NCBI GenBank assembly: GCA_951804985.1
Contig: OX638130.1
Span: 106,714,040 to 106,778,039 of the forward strand
Direction: 5' to 3'
DNA from: Dryomyza anilis
Lineage: Eukaryota > Arthropoda > Insecta > Diptera > Dryomyzidae
Length of the DNA: 64,000 nucleotides
Shown here one piece after another: positions 1 through 10,465 of this stretch. The notes under the pieces are model-generated. The model saw nothing but the letters and a program-made list of their open reading frames with translations. It was not told the DNA's origin and did no database searches. The stretch's first letter is position 1. Each line of letters opens with the position of its first letter. A program made the position numbers and the translations under genes.

Positions 1-1596
1 CAGAATGTTTTGTTGATGATGCTCCAGACAACCTTTGGTGGCAACAATATTCATTTAATTTCTGTTTTATTTATAAATTATTGTGCATTTTTCTATGGTG
101 CACATTATACTTACATCGTCGTGCTGCATTCTGTTATATTTTTAATAAAAATTATTATTATTCCAAGAGAAACCAAAAATCGTCGTCCACGTGCGTGTTT
201 AGTATTTGATTCTTTTCATATGCAACGAAACGTCAAATGCAAATCAGGGTTGTTTAAGAAACAAATAGTACTTTTCAATACTTTTTTAATTAGTAATTTT
301 TAGGCAGAATTATAATACACATCAACGGCCGATTGCATAAAACTATTAATTATCAGTTAAAAATAATCTGACAGATACATTTTTTGTCTTTTTTTATATT
401 TCAGAATTGAAACTGTCACTTTGACTAGTCGATTTCCATCGATTAATTTTAACTCATTGTTAAAAGTTGTATGCAACCGTGCCTAAGGATATTTACGAAA
501 TGGATTACTTGCGGATTTTATATTTTTAACATACTATCTTACAAAATAATTATTTAATATTTTAAAATGTGGTTGATGTAGTTTTTGCCTTTCTAACGAT
601 GTGTTTAATTATACTAAATTTAGATTTTTTTAATTTTCCCAATCACTTAATATTCAAAAATAATGTAGAGATCATGGTAGATGGCTTAACCAGTATATAC
701 TTCAACCGTGGTAGCGATTATACGAAATTTTAATTAACAAAAGCTTTTGAATCATAATAAAAAGTAATTTTAGAAAATAAAATTTAAATTAATTTGAAGA
801 AAACTGCGAAATAATCAAACTAAAAGTACGAAATTTACAACACTGATGTTAAAGTGCGTGATGTGGTGAATAAGGATTAAAAAAATTAGATGTTGTTCAT
901 AGCAAATTTTAATTGCATAAAATCAAGGAAATAACTGAATTTATTGTCCGTATTTCGATATATATTGATTAAAATATGTTTTGATAAATACAAATTTGAC
1001 TCAGTGATGTAGAGTATCGTTTTAATCTCCTTACCATTTGGACGTAATTGGACAAAGGGTCGTGGCGCCACCGGGTTTGGAACAGGATTATAGTTGGTTA
1101 ATCACTATATCGTTTTTTGCACAATTAACTGTAAGTTCATATGATTAATTGCATCCTACACTGACAGGTAACGAGTCATCCACTTTAATCATCCATTGAC
1201 GTACTTATTTATGTATGTCAGCTTGTCCACTAAAATCGAAAAATTTCATCTGCTGACGTAAGCGGTCATTTGAAAGGGATTTTTCGAAATTCGACTCCTA
1301 AGCAAACTGAACTTTTAATTCAAAATATCTGTGTACTTAAGTCACAGTTCTAAAATTTGGCCCACTGATGCACATTATGTTTGTTTATCTTTTTTCCAAT
1401 TTGAGAGATATTCGACAAAGGGGCACAGGAAACTAAGGATAATATTAATAATTATAATCGGTAATGAGAATATGGGCGTGATTGGGAAAATAGGCGTGGC
1501 ATCTCCCATGTAATCGAAATTTTAAAAATGCTTAGACTTCCGACCTCCAAATAGTAAAGTTTTAAAAATGGATAGATGAAGATAGATATTTAGAAA
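1..1596. other. Gene-free AT-rich stretch
   Basis: I see no supportable gene here. At 1030-1520 there are pieces (such as GGGCGTG followed by TCTCCCAT) that resemble the internal part of the Helitron at 38.5 kb, so this is probably a decayed mobile element. The first 200 bases have an open frame on the plus strand with no homology I can name. It could be the last exon of a gene that starts outside the window, but nothing confirms this. Confidence 0.5.
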
Positions 1597-1597
1597 T

Positions 1598-1970
1598 AGC
1601 GTATTCACAGTTACATGGTATTGGTACGACATTGTACGAAACGTGAGCACCACTTTTCTGCTTGTTAAAATATTTCGTCAAATAAATGCAACTGATTCTT
1701 ATAAAATTAGGATTTTTTGATATTGTCCTAAATATTCTTCAATTTCAAAATAAAAACAAATAAATTAACATTTTATGTGCACTATTTATCTTTAAATTCA
1801 CAAAATACGAAATCAAAAAACAGACCTCAGGGCTACTCTCAAATACGACACTTAAAAATTTTACTTTTATAAGGGATGCAACAACAAATTGACGTTTCAG
1901 TGTGATTGTATCGTATATATACTACATAGTACGAATACCGTATAAAAATACGATGAACTGTGAATACGCT
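1598..1970. mobile_element. MITE with AGCGTATTCACAGTT terminal inverted repeats
   Basis: The left end reads AGCGTATTCACAGTT and the right end is its reverse complement (AACTGTGAATACGCT). The flanking bases read AAT on both sides, a possible short target duplication. The 370-bp interior has no coding capacity. It is a non-autonomous DNA transposon of unknown superfamily. Confidence 0.6.
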
Positions 1971-1989
1971 AATAGACAAAATTTATAAA

Positions 1990-2312
1990 TTTTTGCATCT
2001 GGGCACAGCGAGAACATGTCGGAACGTGTACGTATTTCAATCGAGCTACATGGACGTTTCTGACTGGTTCCGTTAAAATCTGAGACTTCTTCCATTGCAT
2101 CGTTTAACTAGAATTCAAAGTATTAATTAATTAAAATATCTAAAAAAATTATAATATCTTTACTTACTCCTGAAAAGTTTACATTTTCCACGAACTGTTA
2201 ATTCAAATATTCCGCCAAGGTTTACATACTGGGATGATTATCTGAAGATACGGCCGCGCAGCTGCTACTAAAGCAATTAAATTAATGCTGCTAGTATAAT
2301 TAAGCTATTCAT
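1990..2312 (-). pseudogene. Decayed copy of the cysteine-hairpin peptide gene (copy D)
   Basis: This is a two-exon relic on the minus strand. Exon 1 (about 2312-2168) still begins M-N-S-L but hits a stop after about 11 codons, has frame breaks in the signal and pro-region, and carries further stops where the intact genes read S-I-E-T-L and Y-L-D-E-Q. The splice donor GGA|GTAAG is kept. Exon 2 starts at 2107 after CTAG and stays open through the pro-region and an S-Q-K-R version of the cleavage motif. The mature part has then diverged: the second Cys and the basic/Ile pattern are lost, and a Glu appears in the first strand. Its loss of frame in exon 1 makes secretion of a working product unlikely. 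Confidence 0.75.
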
Positions 2313-2769
2313 TATGGGTTATTGGAATGAGATGTGTTAAAGCTCTGTAGTTATCGAAGAACAACTGATGAGCGCTTTTATAATCTTGTAACTTTATACC
2401 AACATTATTTAGCCTCAATGCAATTTATTAGAATTCTTAGAACACTTAAACATACTGGATTTTACACCAATTTTATTTAGCAAAGCTATTTTTTATTTAG
2501 CAAAGCTATTGTTATAGTATCTAACAAATGTGTTGTAACTTTTAGGGCCTTATTCACATAATTTGTCAAGTGCTTTAATCGTTAATTTATAATATATATA
2601 TATAAAATATAAAAATATGAAATTTAATAATAGATGGAAAATACAGCAAGTGGCAACTATAGCTATTTGCAGTTTGCAGTTTAAGCATTAAAGATTTAAA
2701 ATTTCATGCGAATTTCATTGGCTTAATTAATTCATATCGAAACAAAGAAAAGTCAATTGGAATTAATGT

Positions 2770-2930
2770 GAAACCAGTAGTATTCTAATGAAACAGTTCG
2801 AGGATTAAGTGAGCTTTTCAGGAATGAGTAAAAATTAATTTTAAAAACAATTTTAGTTAAATGATGCCGTGGAAAAGTCCCCGATTTTAATGACTCTAGA
2901 CAAAAGCTCCAATGTTTTATCTCTGTCCGT
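2770..2930 (+). pseudogene. Fragment of the same peptide gene (copy E)
   Basis: The plus strand retains the end of exon 1 (around 2795-2829, ending CTTTTCAGGA with the donor altered to ATGAGTAA). It also retains an exon 2 that starts at 2857 after TTTTAG. Exon 2 aligns with the acidic pro-region of the intact copies, but small deletions shift the frame before the cleavage site. The mature peptide is unrecognisable. No start codon or promoter equivalent was found upstream. It lies head-to-head with copy D, mirroring the inverted arrangement of the intact copies. Confidence 0.6.
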
Positions 2931-3013
2931 AGATGTAAATTGTAACAAGAATAATTTATATTGAGTGTAGTATGAACCCGAAATATATTCTGTCTTTTAT
3001 TTTCTAATTAATA

Positions 3014-3725
3014 ACACAGTGCGGCAAAATGACATATTTTTTAATTGAACTCCGATTTGTTTTTATAATATAAAAACAAATCTTGTCATTGGTTAGAATA
3101 TTAAAAAAGTTATAAGTCAAAACTATGACAAAAAAATGGGCTATATCTCAAAAACTAGAGCTAATAATAAAAAAACCAATGCCATTTTCGGAATTGATGC
3201 AATTTTCACTGCACTAAAATAATTGTAATAATATATTTCTACGACTTTATTCAAAATTGAAGTAAGAACTATTATTCGTTAGGCTTATATTTCCGAAATA
3301 TTACGCGTTGGAGTATTTAGTTGTTTAGAGACTCTAGCTCAATTTTAATGACGAATATTTTCCCCAAAGACATTATGATAGTTTTCTGACTTCTTCTATT
3401 GTTTATAACTCCTTAACGAAATTGTCAATAGAAAACCATTAAAAATAGTGGTAAACCTTTAAGATACAAACTTAAAGTGTTCAGTGGAAATCATCCTTAG
3501 GAAGTTCCCTATAATCGGTTCTTAGACATCAAAAACGAACTATGAACCATTTCGCTACAAAATGACGAACTATATTGTTTATCCTTTGAACCCTTCAGTA
3601 CCCCATAGCGCCTAAAGCAGACGTGTTGGGGTATAAGTTTATACTACATTTTTGTTCCACTGACCACATAGAGAACATTTAAATCAAAAAAAATTGGAGT
3701 TCAAATTTTAGTGCCGCACAGTGTA
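3014..3725. mobile_element. DNA transposon remnant with CAC(A/T)GTGCGGCA ends
   Basis: The left end reads CACAGTGCGGCA and the right end TGCCGCACAGTG, about 710 bp apart. The ends are inverted repeats with the flanking AT-rich sequence TAATTA close by on both sides. The right part is repeated in inverse orientation at 16297-16464 because it belongs to the segmental duplication. Interior text such as CTATATCTCAAAAACT recurs at 25.6 kb. No transposase frame is visible. Confidence 0.5.
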
Positions 3726-3944
3726 ATTAGAATATTTAAGGTTTAATATATTTTACTATTTTAACTCGTTCTTCTACAATATGATTACGTCTTATCGAAC
3801 TCTTCAAAAACAAACAGTATAAGAATTCGACTGAATTGCTGATTATTGTTAAATTTTTGAAAGTGCAGCGTCGTTGCAGCTCACTGGAAATTTAGAAATT
3901 GGAAACTGGTAGCAACAAATAGGTTTATTTTTATTGACACCCAA

Positions 3945-4200
3945 GGATAAAAATTCCAACGAATAACGGCTTCAATTTCACTTTTGGTTTTCTCCCTTGT
4001 TTCGATTTTAAGTTTAATAACGAAATGATTTTGGTAAATTGGTTCAAAGTTACGGTTTCCATATGAAACCGGCTTGAAACCGAAACTTTTATATTGGTTT
4101 TGGATACCAGCTTTTTAATGATTTTTGCAAACCTATTTCGGTTTTAAACATGAAACGGTTTTAAACAGATATCGATGTCGATTATGGTTACAGTTAAAAA
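3945..4200. mobile_element. CGGTTT-rich repeat element, copy next to peptide gene C
   Basis: The segment carries many CGGTTT/AAACCG motifs. It starts with CAAGGATA and ends with a block resembling GGTTTTAAACAGATATCG. The same family occurs at 9235-10465, 11930-12180 and 20110-20320. It lies about 80 bp beyond the stop codon of the peptide gene. I see no coding capacity. Confidence 0.5.
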
Positions 4201-4280
4201 AATATAATTCAAACGAATTTTATTTATATATCGGATGTTACATTAATTTATTTTAAATATTAGATAATAATGTACAATAA

Positions 4281-4621
4281 CTAACATCTGCGGATTATGA
4301 TAATGCGTCCCGAACGCGAACGAATTCGGATCGTGCGACATTGACGCTTTTGTCTCGTTCCATTGAAATCGGGGACTTCATCCACGTCATCGCTTATCTA
4401 GAATATATATATTTTTATTAAATTAATTTCTAAAGATCATTTTTTTCCCTTACTCCTGAAAAGCTTGTATTCTCCTCAAATTGTTCATCCAAATATTCGG
4501 CCAAGGTTTCTATACTGGGATGATTATCTGAAGTAACTGCAACCGCTGTAGACTGCTCGGCCGGTGCAGCTACTGTCAAAGCAACGAAGGCTAGAAGTAC
4601 TACAAACTTTAGACTGTTCAT
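4281..4621 (-). CDS. Cationic cysteine-hairpin secreted peptide precursor (copy C)
   Basis: This is a two-exon gene: exon 1 at 4621-4454, exon 2 at 4397-4281, intron GTAAGG...TTCTAG. The 94-aa precursor begins M-N-S-L-K-F-V-V-L-L, a hydrophobic signal peptide ending near A-A-P. An acidic pro-region follows, rich in Glu/Asp in both exons, then R-Q-K-R, a furin-type site. The last 20 residues have Cys at positions 2 and 20, seven Arg, no acidic residue, and alternating Arg/Ile around a S-R-S-G turn. The start at 4621 is chosen because the likely transcription start (4674) lies just upstream. The mature part is identical to copy A, with two differences in the precursor's first half (Val for Ile, Ser for Pro). 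It resembles beta-hairpin antimicrobial peptides in layout only. Antimicrobial function is inferred, and a peptide hormone is the main alternative. Confidence 0.82.
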
Positions 4622-4673
4622 GATGATGCGTTGTTGGAAAGTGCAAAGCTCTGTACGTATTGTGAAGCACAAC

Positions 4674-4779
4674 TGATGATCGTTGCAATATTCTTCGATC
4701 TTATATACTAACAAAATCATTAAATATACCTTAAAATACATTATTGATTCTGCAGAAATATTAGACATAAGGGATTTTA
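4674..4779 (-). promoter_or_regulatory. Core promoter and kappaB-like site of peptide gene C
   Basis: Read on the minus strand, TATATAA begins at 4707 and the insect initiator TCAGTT has its A at 4674, 33 bp downstream. About 100 bp upstream of the start is AGGGATTTTA (4770-4779), an 8/10 fit to the Rel/kappaB consensus GGGGATTYYT. A GATAA motif lies further upstream near 4822. Rel plus GATA sites close to a TATA promoter are typical of fly immune-peptide genes. Binding here is inferred. Confidence 0.5.
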
Positions 4780-4960
4780 CGCTTCATATGGCTTCATATT
4801 TTAAAATAGCACGTTCACTCAGTTATCGCTGTAACTGGCCTACTTTTAATAAACAATTTCTTTTCTTTAATATTTCTATTATTCTTTATTATTTTCAAAA
4901 ATTTTTTATTTCATTCCAATAAACTAAATTTATTGTAACATCTATGGAGTTAAATTAAAA

Positions 4961-5690
4961 AAAAAAACAATAATAAAATAGAAAAAAATGTACTAAGAAT
5001 TAAATTAGTTTTTGATTATTTCTAATCGTAATCAACATTTTTAATTACGACTACTAAAGAAATGTAATCAAAAACATATTATATAGTAATATTCCAAAAA
5101 ATTATCTAAAAATATATTTTTTAAAAATTTAAATTGAATTTTTATTATTCGGCTTAAAATAATCCCAAAAACAAACTTTTAGACTGTTTTAAAATAAAAA
5201 ATATTTACTGAAAGTGCTAAGTAAATATATTTTTAGAATGACGTCTATGTCTTGCAAAAATCTGATTTAACTTTATATTGATTTGTAGTACTTGCACACT
5301 AGAATAAAACATTTTGGAATACTCAATTCTTTTTTTCATTAGTTTATATGATTAAAATTAATATAAAATATATATTTTTTAATGTTTTAAAAGAAATAAT
5401 ATAAAATAAATAATTTATTTAAAATTATAAAAAAAAACGATCAATAATATTTAAATAAAAAATTTAATATTTCGACGAAGCTGTTTATTTAAGTTTTATA
5501 TATTTACAAATAAAACAATGGATTATAGTGGAATGTGGTAAAACCAAATAATTTGCAACTGAACATTTTTCCACGTATTTGCATGAAAACTACATTATAT
5601 TTAGCTGCATTAACTAATAAGTCACTAAACAAAGTCAACATTTATAATTAATATGCAAAACGTATTAAAATCTGGATAAACATTTTATTT
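4961..5690. other. Gene-free AT-rich spacer
   Basis: This stretch is extremely AT-rich with homopolymer runs. I see no coding frame, no recognisable repeat and no terminal inverted repeats in it. Confidence 0.5.
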
Positions 5691-6268
5691 AATTTATGGG
5701 CCATTCCACACCAATTCGACCAAAAAAAAGTCAAATTTGAGATTTTACCTTTTCGATTTCAATAAAATTTGGGCAACTAATAAAGGGTACCTAGATATGT
5801 ACTGACCATTTTTTTTTACTACTTCTACTACTTCCAGAGATACAGTAGCTCAAAGTTACAAAAAATTGGCCAAAAATCTCTTTTGTATTTAAATATCTCT
5901 TAAACTAGAAATGCTAGAAACTCCGCTGCTGGCTCGCGGTTGGCTAACAAGCTTTTAGCAAAATTAAATACCATCTTGAAATTTTGCAAGAACATTTATA
6001 ACAAATTGACGAAAATTTTGAATTTTTTTCAGAATTTTATAAAGCGTCAATTTTAAGGACATCAATTTTGAAGTACAAGGGCCACATGTTCACTTTTAGA
6101 AGTTATAACTTAATTGGTATAAAAGCTTGTTTTATTAGCTTTAAAACGAACCGTCAATCATTTCTACTTTAAGAGATATTGAAATATGAACAATCATAGA
6201 AAAGTAATTTTTGGTCCATTTTTTGTAACTTTAAACCACTGTATCTCTGAAAGTAGTGGACGAAAAAA
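5690..6268. mobile_element. Fold-back type repeat remnant
   Basis: Sequence near 5815-5890 (CTTCCAGAGATACAGTAGCT and following) reappears inverted near 6165-6260 (TGTATCTCTGAAAGTAG). This gives imperfect arms several tens of bases long around an AT-rich centre. No open frame exists. It abuts the DINE-like element that follows. Confidence 0.4.
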
Positions 6269-6978
6269 ATAAAAACTAGTTGGAAAGGTTAGATCACATG
6301 GGACATTTTTAAGTAGGTGTTATTATGATAGTTAGGATTATCAAAATTATAGTCGGTCTAAGCCGACTATAAATACCCTACACATATGTGTGGTTACCAT
6401 TAAAAGTGGTATATAGAACACCAGGGTATACGAATCCTGAAAATAACTACAAACTTTCAATCGCTGAAGAATTTCCATTCATTTGATACCCATATTTAAA
6501 AATTGGTAGGTGTACCGAATTTCGATTTTTTTTTTGTATTTTTCATGTATTTGAGCATGAGTCAATATATATTTGACCAACAAAAGTTTACCTAAGCACG
6601 TATACAGTAAAATTGATCTGTATATATATATTTTATATGAGGTATTTGAACATAAGTAGTCGGTTCTCAGTTCACAATAGACCTATCATACCAATTTTCT
6701 TGTTCAGACAGCTTAGATATATAAGTAATCTAAATCTAAAGTTTTATTGCTCTAGCTCTTCTATTTTTCTGTAATCGTGATTTCAACAGATAGACAGAGG
6801 GACAGACAGACGGACGGGCAGATGGACATCACTAAATCGACTCAGGAGGTCATGCTGATCAAGAATATATATACTTTTCCATACCGGAGATGCTTCCTTA
6901 TGGGTGTTACAAACGGCGTACCAAACTGTATATACCCTTTCACTCTTAGTGTAGGTTATAAAAATTTGAAGACATACA
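6269..6978 (+). mobile_element. DINE-1/mini-me-like Helitron-derived element, copy 1
   Basis: It begins near AGTTGGAAAGGTTAGATCAC. It contains the hairpin AGTCGGTCTAAGCCGACT, a GACR microsatellite (6787-6833) and a core including GGAGGTCATGCTGATCAAGA and ATATATATACTTTTCC, and it ends at TTAGTGTAGGTTATAAAAA. The core next to a GTCY/GACR microsatellite resembles Drosophila DINE-1/mini-me elements. This copy is more diverged than those at 45.6, 47.8 and 50.6 kb, with a short interrupted microsatellite, so it is probably the oldest. Confidence 0.65.
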
Positions 6979-7672
6979 TATTTATACATAGATTGTACAT
7001 TTTATCATAAAATCAAAATATTTGTATGGGACCTTTATAATCAATTAACAAGTAAAGCATAAATTGAAAACCGTTTTTAAATATCTCCAGTGGTTTAGTA
7101 TATATAAATTAGAAAGTCGAACATTTTTGTTGTTTTTTGAAAAATACCACTTATATATACGCAAATCTCTGTAATAATTTTTCTTCTTCAGTAACATTTA
7201 TTTTTGTTATATATTTTTTTGAAATTTTTTGCTGAAAATTTCTGATTCTGAAAATTTTTTAAACGATAAAAATTATCCAAAATATATTTAACTCATCTGG
7301 CAACACTGGTCAAAGTTAAAGTTTTTTTATTTTTTTACATTGACCCCCTGCAAAGCCCAAAGTCAAAATTTAAGTAAGCTATTTTAACATAATAAAATTT
7401 TTACCGAATTATACTAATTTTATATATTTCTAAATTAATAAAAATAATTTAAAATACCTAAAATAAATACCTACATTTTTACGTTGGCCTTTCAAAACAA
7501 AAAAAAAATGTTGACTTTATAATTTTATATTTACTAAACCACTGGATATATTTAAAAACGGTTTACTGTTTATGATTTATGTATTAAAAAATAAAAGTTC
7601 CATAAAAATATTTTGATTTCATGATAAAATGTATAATCTATGTATAAATATGTAAAGTAAAGTCTTCAAAAA
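6965..7672. mobile_element. Palindromic (fold-back) element
   Basis: The left arm (6965-7140) and right arm (about 7500-7672) are inverted copies. For example, TACATTTTATCATAAAATC on the left pairs with GATTTCATGATAAAATGTA on the right, and the outer TTTGAAGAC pairs with GTCTTCAAA. The right arm runs on into 7673-7985, which recurs at 22005-22380 in the TMEM201-like gene. There is no coding sequence. Confidence 0.6.
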
Positions 7673-7985
7673 TTAAAACTAAACAAGATATTAATATATA
7701 ACTGAACACATTTTCTATAGATCTTAATGTAAGCTTTTCTTATATAAATTTTTGCAATTTTTGACAGATTTTTCATGAATAAAATCTCAACATTTCTGAT
7801 TTTTATCTCCATAACCATTCAAGATACAAACCAATTTCAAAACTTATCTCAAAACGTTCTCTCAAGAATTCTCTATACAACACTTTTTAAATTTTTAAAA
7901 TCGGCTGAGTGGTTCCGAAAAGAATGAATTTCACCGGATTTAAGAGCGTTTGGCCACACTGTACAGTGGCCCTATTCTCAAGTTC
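7673..7985. mobile_element. Dispersed repeat, copy also present at 22 kb
   Basis: This segment shares order and wording with 22030-22375. Shared landmarks are the AGTCTTCAAAAA start, a GATTTTTA..TCTCCATAACCAT-like middle, AAAATCGGCTGAGTGGTTCC, and an end at GAGCGTTTGGCCACACTGTACAGTGGCC-type sequence (here split by the window's own variants). It is probably the terminal part of a non-autonomous transposon. Confidence 0.45.
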
Positions 7986-8580
7986 GTTCAAGATATTTTC
8001 TTGCGACAAATATGAAAACACTCCTTGATTCTTAAATGTAATGTATTTTTTTTGGAGTTATGTGAAGTTTGGAGTTATGTGAGTTTTTTAAAAATCGACA
8101 AATTGTCGCACGAAAATGTCAATTTTACAATGAATGTATTTTTTTTAGAGAGAATTTTGTCGAATGTAACAAAGTCGAACAAAAAAAATAATAAATAAAA
8201 AAGAGAATTCTCATAAGAACTTCAGATTTGGTTACCAGCAGGTTAATTCTGACTATTCAGTGTGTTAACCTGGTCTTTATTACTAATAACAATTTAACAA
8301 TCTTAAATAACAATTAATTAATAAGCAATTAATAAACTATAGAACAACAGCCCTGAAGAACCCAGACCGAATAAGTAAACTATATAAAACTGTCTGGGAA
8401 ATTGATAATACAACAAATATAACAAATGCTGGTTACACTTCAATTACTGTTCAATTAAATTTATAAGATTTTGCATAAATTTTCCCTGCACGATTAACAA
8501 TATAGCGCATGTTTGATGCGCTATTTGAAATTACCCAGAAAATCACAATTTTAAAGTATTCTTCAGAATAAATGAATTAA
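7986..8580. other. Spacer upstream of peptide gene B
   Basis: No gene is seen. The stretch includes a weak kappaB-like site (AAATTTTCCC at 8477-8486) about 150 bp upstream of the gene's start of transcription. A short ATAGCGCA...TGCGCTAT inverted repeat lies near 8503-8526. Confidence 0.4.
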
Positions 8581-8601
8581 ATGCGATGCGATGTAATTAC
8601 C

Positions 8602-8640
8602 TATAAAAGGGCGATGATTATTACAACTATCATCAGTTTG
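8602..8640 (+). promoter_or_regulatory. TATA plus initiator of peptide gene B
   Basis: TATAAAAG starts at 8602 and the initiator TCAGTTT has its A at 8635, 33 bp downstream. The translation start follows 16 bp later at 8651, so the 5'UTR is very short. Copies A and C show the same 33-bp spacing. Confidence 0.65.
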
Positions 8641-8650
8641 TATACGCATC

Positions 8651-8968
8651 ATGAACAGTCTAAAGTTTGTAGTACTTCTAGCCTTCGTTGCTTTGACAGT
8701 AGCTGCACCGACCGAGCAGCCTACAGCGGTTGCAGTAACTTCAGATAATCATCCCAGTATGGAAACCTTGGCGGAGAACATAAGTTTTTCAGGAGTAAGG
8801 GAAAAATATGATCATTAGAAATTAATTTAATAAGAATATCTATTCTAGATAAACGATGACGTGGATGAAATCCCCGATTTCAATGGAACGAGACAAAAGC
8901 GTCAATGTCGCACGATCCGATTTCGTTCGCCTCGAACGGGACGAATTATCATAATCCGCAGATGTTAG
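8651..8968 (+). CDS. Cationic cysteine-hairpin secreted peptide precursor (copy B, divergent)
   Basis: Exon 1 is 8651-8794 and exon 2 is 8849-8968, with a 54-bp intron GTAAGG...TTCTAG. The precursor has 87 aa and begins M-N-S-L-K-F-V-V-L-L, as in the other copies. Relative to copies A and C it lacks eight codons of the acidic pro-region (in-frame 24-bp deletion). The R-Q-K-R site is kept. The mature part is 21 residues instead of 20: Cys at 2 and 21, Phe replacing Ile at position 7, and a turn of S-P-R-T-G instead of S-R-S-G. The run of four Ile and the closing R-R-C are unchanged. It is the same kind of peptide with a remodelled turn. The open frame, retained splice sites and TATA promoter argue that it is functional. 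Confidence 0.8.
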
Positions 8969-9022
8969 TTATTGAACATGATTATCTAATATCTTAAATA
9001 TTGATGTAACATCGGAAATATA

Positions 9023-9028
9023 AATAAA
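9023..9028 (+). terminator. Polyadenylation signal of peptide gene B
   Basis: AATAAA lies 54 bp after the stop codon, followed by a TTTGTGTG-like stretch. Copy A has an equivalent AATAAA at 11890-11895. Confidence 0.6.
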
Positions 9029-9234
9029 ATTTGTGTGATTTATATTAAAGTTTAAGTTCAATTTTAATTGATGAACTAAAATCAATGCAAAAATGTATGT
9101 TTACCTTTATTTTTCATCCAAATAATGTATTTTAAATGATTGTTGGTCTACAAAATCAGATTTTACAGGGAATGAACTGGCATATCATTATAAATTAGAA
9201 AAAAGAAATAGGTAATCCGTAACAAAATTTTAAA

Positions 9235-10465
9235 GCAAGGATTGAAACATAAACAAATAACGATTTCGATTTCGGTTTTCCGCGTTTCGGTTACGGTTTC
9301 GGTTTTAAGTTTTTATAACGAAACGTTTAAGGTATACCGGTTCCAAATAACAGTTTTGGTTTTGATATCTTTTATTACATATTTTTTAAATAATTTAACA
9401 TTGTTTAGATGGTGCTAAGTCATGTTTAAATTGTGATATTGGGGTAAAGTGGGAAACGTAATTTCAACAATGTTTGTTGTTATTTTAGTGAAAATATTGT
9501 GTAATATGAAATATTTAATTGATTTCGCGCAGAACAAATTTCAATCGTGTCCACAAAGAATGAAAAGCAATATTTTGACATCACCTGAGATATCTGAATT
9601 GCAGAAGAGAGCCGTGAAGCTAAACAAATATCTGCCTGTATACTTGAAAGGTTGGAACTTTTCGAACTTGAACTTTATTTTTTGTATTTTTTAAGTAGTT
9701 AATAATTTAAATTTTTTTTTCTAATTTTTTCTTGCATTATTGCCATTGTTTTTTATTACCTTATTATAATTTTTTTATCCTTAATTATACTTACTATGTC
9801 CGAAATTGAGCTGTTTTGAAAAATCACTCTAAAATCAATTACAAAACGTATATGTTATATATATGTCTTTTAATTGATCCTTTAAAATAATCTAAAAATT
9901 ATTCAAATGAACCTTTCAAAACTTGTTCAAGGCCCCTCTATATATTTTACTAATACAATAAATAAAAAAATAATATTTAAATTTGAATCATTTTTAACAA
10001 AAAATTGCTTGGAGTTGCTGGTTTTTTGTTGTTAATTCGATTTACCGCTACACAAATTAATGAAAAACTCAAATGTAAAAAAACGCTTATACTGAACTTA
10101 ATATGTTCATTATTTCAAAATTGAACCAACTGCCATGTTGGTTCAATTTGAACCAGTTCAAGTATGAAAAAAAACACAAGCTATTGTTTCTTAAAAAACA
10201 ACATGTGAATTTTTGTACAAAAAACTTCAAATTTTATTAAATGACATTTATACATGCTTTGTGCTTAAGATCTTTTATATATAATAAAATATGTTTTTCT
10301 GTTTCTTTTTATACTTTTTTTAAAAACCGTTTTTAACCTTAAAACCAAACCATTTATTTCGGTTTTGGTATCGGTTTATTTCTGATTTTCGTATAACGGT
10401 TTCGGTTACGGTTTTAAAAATGAAACGGTTTTAAACGGATATCGGTTACGGTTTCTATCCTTGTT
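9235..10465. mobile_element. CGGTTT-rich element, longest copy
   Basis: Both ends carry CAAGGAT-type inverted termini (CAAGGATTGAAAC on the left, GTTTCTATCCTTG on the right). The subterminal 150-200 bp on each side are packed with CGGTTT/AACCGA repeats. The interior of about 900 bp is AT-rich. The open frame at 9449-9694 has no recognisable domain. It is likely a non-autonomous DNA transposon whose subterminal repeats may be transposase-binding sites. Confidence 0.5.

Larger units (their letters stand above)
3565..4960 (-). repeat. Arm 1 of a recent inverted segmental duplication
   Basis: This block, read on the minus strand, matches 11160-12361 plus 16279-16464 on the plus strand over nearly its whole length. 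The match includes the peptide gene, its promoter, its downstream repeat and the neighbouring transposon end. Within the gene the two copies differ at only a few positions. The partner arm is interrupted by the Foldback element, and this arm keeps the uninterrupted site (near 3740-3755). Confidence 0.8.

Noticed and set aside
10..303. 97-codon hydrophobic frame at the left edge
   Set aside because: The sequence is AT-rich, hydrophobicity follows from T-rich codons, and no homology or splice context could be confirmed at the window edge.
4683..4922. 79-codon plus-strand open frame, also found inverted at 11173-11412
   Set aside because: It is antisense to the peptide gene promoter. It is conserved only because it lies in the segmental duplication, and it has no domain or codon signal.
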